Source: CAZKXU01 sp964556665
GTDB lineage: Bacteria > Bdellovibrionota_C > UBA2361 > CAZKXU01
Length of the DNA: 16,379 nucleotides
Direction: 5' to 3'
Assembly (NCBI GenBank): GCA_964556665.1
Contig: CAZKXU010000081.1
Location: forward strand, 1 to 16,379
The translations under genes were made by a program, and so were the position numbers. Below, in pieces: positions 13,619 to 16,379 of the stretch. A model generated the notes under the pieces. It worked only from the letters and a program-made list of their open reading frames with translations, was not told the DNA's origin and ran no database searches. Numbering within the stretch: position 1 is the first letter of the stretch; each line of letters starts with the position of its first letter.

Positions 13619-14314
13619 CTAAAATAATCCGTATAAGGTCGGTGACCAATCTTCAATTAAGAACTGAACTCTTTCCACGAGAATAGCCATACGCGCCATG
13701 ACCGTTGATCCAAAAAAAGCACCAAAACAGATCATCATTAACCAACGTCCTGACATATTAATGGCGCCGACTTCAGAGCCGCGCTTAAAAGAGAAGAAAA
13801 AGTAGTACATCACAGCAACAAGTGTGAACACAAAGACACAATTGCTAAGACTTTGATAATAATCTATGCCCGAATCCGAAAAGATTAGAAGTGGCTTAAA
13901 GGAGCCAATCATCTGCGGAAGCATATCAGCAATAAATCCTTTGGGAGCAAGCCCAGCTGCATACCCCAAACTAAGTCCGATTACCAATTTTGCCATCCAA
14001 CTATACTTGCGTGAATAGACTGTGTAGTAGAGCAAGCCAAATAGCATAGGAAAGATAAAGAGCAGATATGCATAGCTATATTCCGCTGAGAAAGTTCCAT
14101 CCGGATATTTATTGATATTAAGTCCTAAGATAGGAGTAAAAATCTTGGGCCAAAAAAAATTTTTAATGCCAAGAATTAAGCCGAAGCCTGAGGCAATTCC
14201 TATATAAAGGTGCTCAAAAAACCGGAAAAACGGATTTTCCTTAACTAGAAAAGAGAAGATAGCGAGTGTCGCTATGCCTCCTACGAGTATCTGTGATGTT
14301 TGCCAAGTTAACAT
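13619..14314 (-). CDS. Six-helix integral membrane protein of unknown function
   Basis: The protein is 231 residues from the ATG at 14314. A longer frame from TTG (14332) exists, but GAGGAAGGAA lies just before the ATG, and the TTG overlaps the previous stop, so the ATG is preferred. I see six hydrophobic segments at about residues 6-24, 34-51, 81-100, 106-124, 155-175 and 189-213, and a short conserved-looking loop (ENPFFRFFEHLYIGIASG). No catalytic motif is evident. It lies between the protein with two membrane anchors and the MutL-like ATPase, with gaps of 14 and 6 bases, so the products are probably made together. It could be the membrane docking part of a complex with the ATPase; that is inference. 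Confidence 0.8.
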   Translation of the reverse strand: MLTWQTSQILVGGIATLAIFSFLVKENPFFRFFEHLYIGIASGFGLILGIKNFFWPKIFTPILGLNINKYPDGTFSAEYSYAYLLFIFPMLFGLLYYTVYSRKYSWMAKLVIGLSLGYAAGLAPKGFIADMLPQMIGSFKPLLIFSDSGIDYYQSLSNCVFVFTLVAVMYYFFFSFKRGSEVGAINMSGRWLMMICFGAFFGSTVMARMAILVERVQFLIEDWSPTLYGLF

Positions 14315-14328
14315 AAAAATTTCCTTCC

Positions 14329-15198
14329 TCAAGCCACCACCCTACGTCTCCTACCCCACAACATCCCTAAATTACCCAAAATAATTAATCCAATAATCAC
14401 TAAATGCGCCACCCCTAACCCGGTATTAATTCTAAGCGCCGCATCCGGAGCACGCTGAGGATACCTCTCTTTTAACAACACTGAATACCAGGCTGCTCCG
14501 GCAAGCCCTTCGAAGAGGCCGGAAAGCTGCCCAGAATCCATATAGATAAACGCCTCAGGTATGGTGATTGAGGTACAGCCATGTACAAAGACTGGACGGT
14601 ATTCTGCATTCTGAAAAAACTGGATGTAGGCATCAAACATACCTAATAGCCCTGTAAACTGAGCTAGAAGCTTAATCTGCGAAAGTTTCTTGACAGACTT
14701 AATGGCCGGCAGATCCTTAAGCGAATTTCCTTTTGCATCCTTCTCCAAATATCCGACAATATCCTCTGATTTTGAAAGCGCCTGCAAGAACAGCATTCCG
14801 TTTGGACGGAATCCAAGATTTACCCAATCTCGGCCGTACTCCCATCGCTCACCGGGCTGCTCCAGCATAAGCCGAGCGGCGACTTTTTCTGGCACCGTAT
14901 TTAGAAACGGCTCCGCTTGTGAGTAAAGGGAGATCATTGCTAACGGAATACGTTTGCGCATGAGGTGCTCAACCGCAACTTCTACCTGCGGCCTATTCTC
15001 CGCGGTCGTATTTGGCCCCATATCAAGCGCCACCATTGCGATCTCACCCGGATTAATCTTAAGTTCATCAACTATCTTGAAAAATTTCTCAGCAGACGCC
15101 ATGCGTGCCGGATGAATGCTTAGACCGCTCTTAAGCGGTATAAACAACGCCAGAAAAACTAGAGCAAACACAATTCTACGGTCAATCTCTTTTTTCAT
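14329..15198 (-). CDS. Protein with N- and C-terminal membrane segments and a large soluble domain
   Basis: This 289-residue protein is of unknown function. One hydrophobic segment lies at residues 8-26 and another at about 262-282, the latter followed by a basic end (GRRRRVVA), so the tail should face the cytoplasm and the central domain the periplasm. The central part (30-255) has an ordered alpha/beta look. It includes GEIAMVALDMGPNTTAENRPQVEVA, then RIPLAMISL, and VFVHGCTSITIPEAFIYMDSGQ, which could form a binding pocket. I do not recognise a family. The start overlaps the stop of the upstream gene as ATGA. It has no ribosome binding site of its own, which suggests translational coupling. 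Confidence 0.8.
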   Translation of the reverse strand: MKKEIDRRIVFALVFLALFIPLKSGLSIHPARMASAEKFFKIVDELKINPGEIAMVALDMGPNTTAENRPQVEVAVEHLMRKRIPLAMISLYSQAEPFLNTVPEKVAARLMLEQPGERWEYGRDWVNLGFRPNGMLFLQALSKSEDIVGYLEKDAKGNSLKDLPAIKSVKKLSQIKLLAQFTGLLGMFDAYIQFFQNAEYRPVFVHGCTSITIPEAFIYMDSGQLSGLFEGLAGAAWYSVLLKERYPQRAPDAALRINTGLGVAHLVIIGLIILGNLGMLWGRRRRVVA

Positions 15199-16262
15199 TT
15201 TTTTACAAATGACTCACTCTCAATCGAAAACCACATTCTATACGCCATGCCCAAGCCAGCAATAGCAATACATATCTTGATTGCTCTAAAGGCCGCGCTA
15301 TTCGGCACCTCAAGTAACCACTGCCTAATATCCGGCATACCTTGATAGATCTCTACGCCAAATGGAATCTGACCAAGCATCACAAGCAGAGCTGCCGCCA
15401 TCATCAAGCCTGATTCGAAGGATCGGATCCTAAATGCACGATAAGCAGCAACTGCAATATAGAATCCAAGTAGAGCAAAGACCGCCGAACCTAACGATGT
15501 GAAGAGCCCATCAAAAAGTAGATTATATATCCCCTTATTAAAACTGGAGGCTGCATACTGTTCCAGCAGTGAACGTCTTAATACCGACAATTCCGAGATC
15601 TGAGTAGCTAATTTATCGTGGCGTGATAGATCCTGCAGTCCTGCCTGGCGCATCTCATCTGTTGTTGATTGAACTGCGAGATATGCGTTTCTAATATCAT
15701 CCTCAATTGCATGCACTAGCTTTGCCTGATCAGCATTTAAAGTAACCTTATCTAATGGTCGTAATATCTCATCGAGCGAAAGTTCCTGAGTAGCCTTAAG
15801 CAGAGCCTCATTTCTTGTGGCGAGTGGTGGCAGGTTAGATACAGTATCCTTCTTTTTATACGGGTCGCTACTATCAACACTTTCTGCATCACTCTTAATA
15901 CGAGCGGTAAATTCAGCTAATACCGAGATCTGATTAGAACTACTGACTGCTCGTTCCCCATCCATCCAATTAGCCAAGGTTACATATGTCATCAGAAAAA
16001 GACCGCAGAGCAGAGCGATGCTATTACTGAACCCCTTCCTTCGAAAAATTATTCGTGAACCATGAATGTTAAATAACTTAATCAGACCAAGTCCAATTGC
16101 CATATTCATGACGGTGCTAAATCCATCTGTAATCTGCTGATTATACTTATCAAAACCTGTCACCTTAATAACATTCTGAGGCAGAATAAACTCCAGAAAG
16201 AAATATATTCCTCCCAGGAAAGTTACAATCTTAATAAGCTTGTTGCGGTAACTAGTTTCCAT
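15195..16262 (-). CDS. Membrane protein with a central coiled soluble domain
   Basis: This 355-residue protein has three hydrophobic segments near the N-terminus (about 10-28, 46-66, 80-98). A hydrophilic, helical middle (about 100-240) is rich in charged heptad-like stretches (LDEILRPLDKVTLNADQAKLVHAIEDD). Three more hydrophobic segments follow (about 245-270, 280-300, 325-345). The middle part could be a periplasmic or cytoplasmic coiled coil. I do not recognise the family. It overlaps the next gene by 4 bases (ATGA) and the previous, incomplete gene by 11 bases. This is consistent with a single transcript. No enzyme motif is evident. Confidence 0.8.
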   Translation of the reverse strand: METSYRNKLIKIVTFLGGIYFFLEFILPQNVIKVTGFDKYNQQITDGFSTVMNMAIGLGLIKLFNIHGSRIIFRRKGFSNSIALLCGLFLMTYVTLANWMDGERAVSSSNQISVLAEFTARIKSDAESVDSSDPYKKKDTVSNLPPLATRNEALLKATQELSLDEILRPLDKVTLNADQAKLVHAIEDDIRNAYLAVQSTTDEMRQAGLQDLSRHDKLATQISELSVLRRSLLEQYAASSFNKGIYNLLFDGLFTSLGSAVFALLGFYIAVAAYRAFRIRSFESGLMMAAALLVMLGQIPFGVEIYQGMPDIRQWLLEVPNSAAFRAIKICIAIAGLGMAYRMWFSIESESFVKK

Positions 16263-16379
16263 TCCAGGTTATAAAGAAATCAATGTTTTTCATAAATTCG
16301 TCTCCATATTTTGCCATGCAGATCAAATTGATGGTGGCAATTACAACTCCTATTAGAATTAACCCTAAAAATACAAGCT
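16252..16379 (-). CDS. C-terminal end of another membrane protein (partial)
   Basis: A minus-strand frame enters from the right edge and stops with TAG at 16254-16252. It encodes 41 residues: a hydrophobic segment (LVFLGLILIGVVIATINLI) followed by a short polar tail (CMAKYGDEFMKNIDFF). The stop overlaps the start of the 355-residue membrane protein gene by 11 bases, the same tight packing as the rest of the operon, which supports it as a true gene end. The start lies outside the window, so the protein cannot be identified. Confidence 0.6.
   Translation of the reverse strand, partial: LVFLGLILIGVVIATINLICMAKYGDEFMKNIDFFITWNGN

Overview
The window looks like a stretch of chromosome from an uncultured Gram-negative bacterium with a double membrane. 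It carries apolipoprotein N-acyltransferase (lnt), an OmpA-domain lipoprotein with a clear lipobox, an OmpV/MipA-like outer-membrane protein, the divisome protein FtsB and enolase. I cannot assign a phylum from sequence reading alone. Core genes alternate with accessory DNA: two integron-type cassettes, an IS630-family insertion sequence, a Fic gene, gene fragments and several palindromic repeats.

Left part (1-2914). Three back-to-back palindromes (1-95) lie downstream of a minus-strand pair, ftsB and a DUF721/DciA-like gene, which overlap by ATGA. Between ftsB and the plus-strand enolase gene sit two open reading frames (a 160-residue protein of unknown function and a MipA/OmpV-like protein). 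Each is followed within 8-12 bases of its stop by an attC-like folded recombination site. No integrase is visible, so this reads as a small cluster of attC sites lacking integrase (CALIN).

Centre left (2915-6624). Enolase is followed by a perfect 12-bp hairpin, then lnt, whose end overlaps by 8 bases the start of an OmpA-domain lipoprotein with a glycine zipper. A 74-bp REP-like palindrome follows.

Accessory island (about 6625-10475). It holds a minus-strand gene remnant, a 95-bp MITE-like element, a small cysteine-rich secreted protein, a 5'-truncated AAA/ABC-type ATPase remnant behind a long palindrome, a Fic-domain protein, and an IS630-family element. The island is bracketed by a direct repeat of 179/182 bp made of the 3' end of the OmpA-type gene plus the REP-like palindrome, so the island separates what was probably one convergent gene junction.

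Right part (10645-16379). A tightly packed minus-strand operon of at least six genes runs out of the window: a membrane-protein fragment, a six-helix membrane protein with a central soluble domain, a protein with a membrane segment at each end, a second six-helix membrane protein, a MutL-family (glutamate-mutase-associated, ASKHA fold) ATPase, and a soluble protein with barrel-sandwich-like and KOW-like sections. No B12-dependent mutase gene is present in the window. The combination suggests an envelope-associated complex of unknown function and is the best candidate here for an undescribed system.
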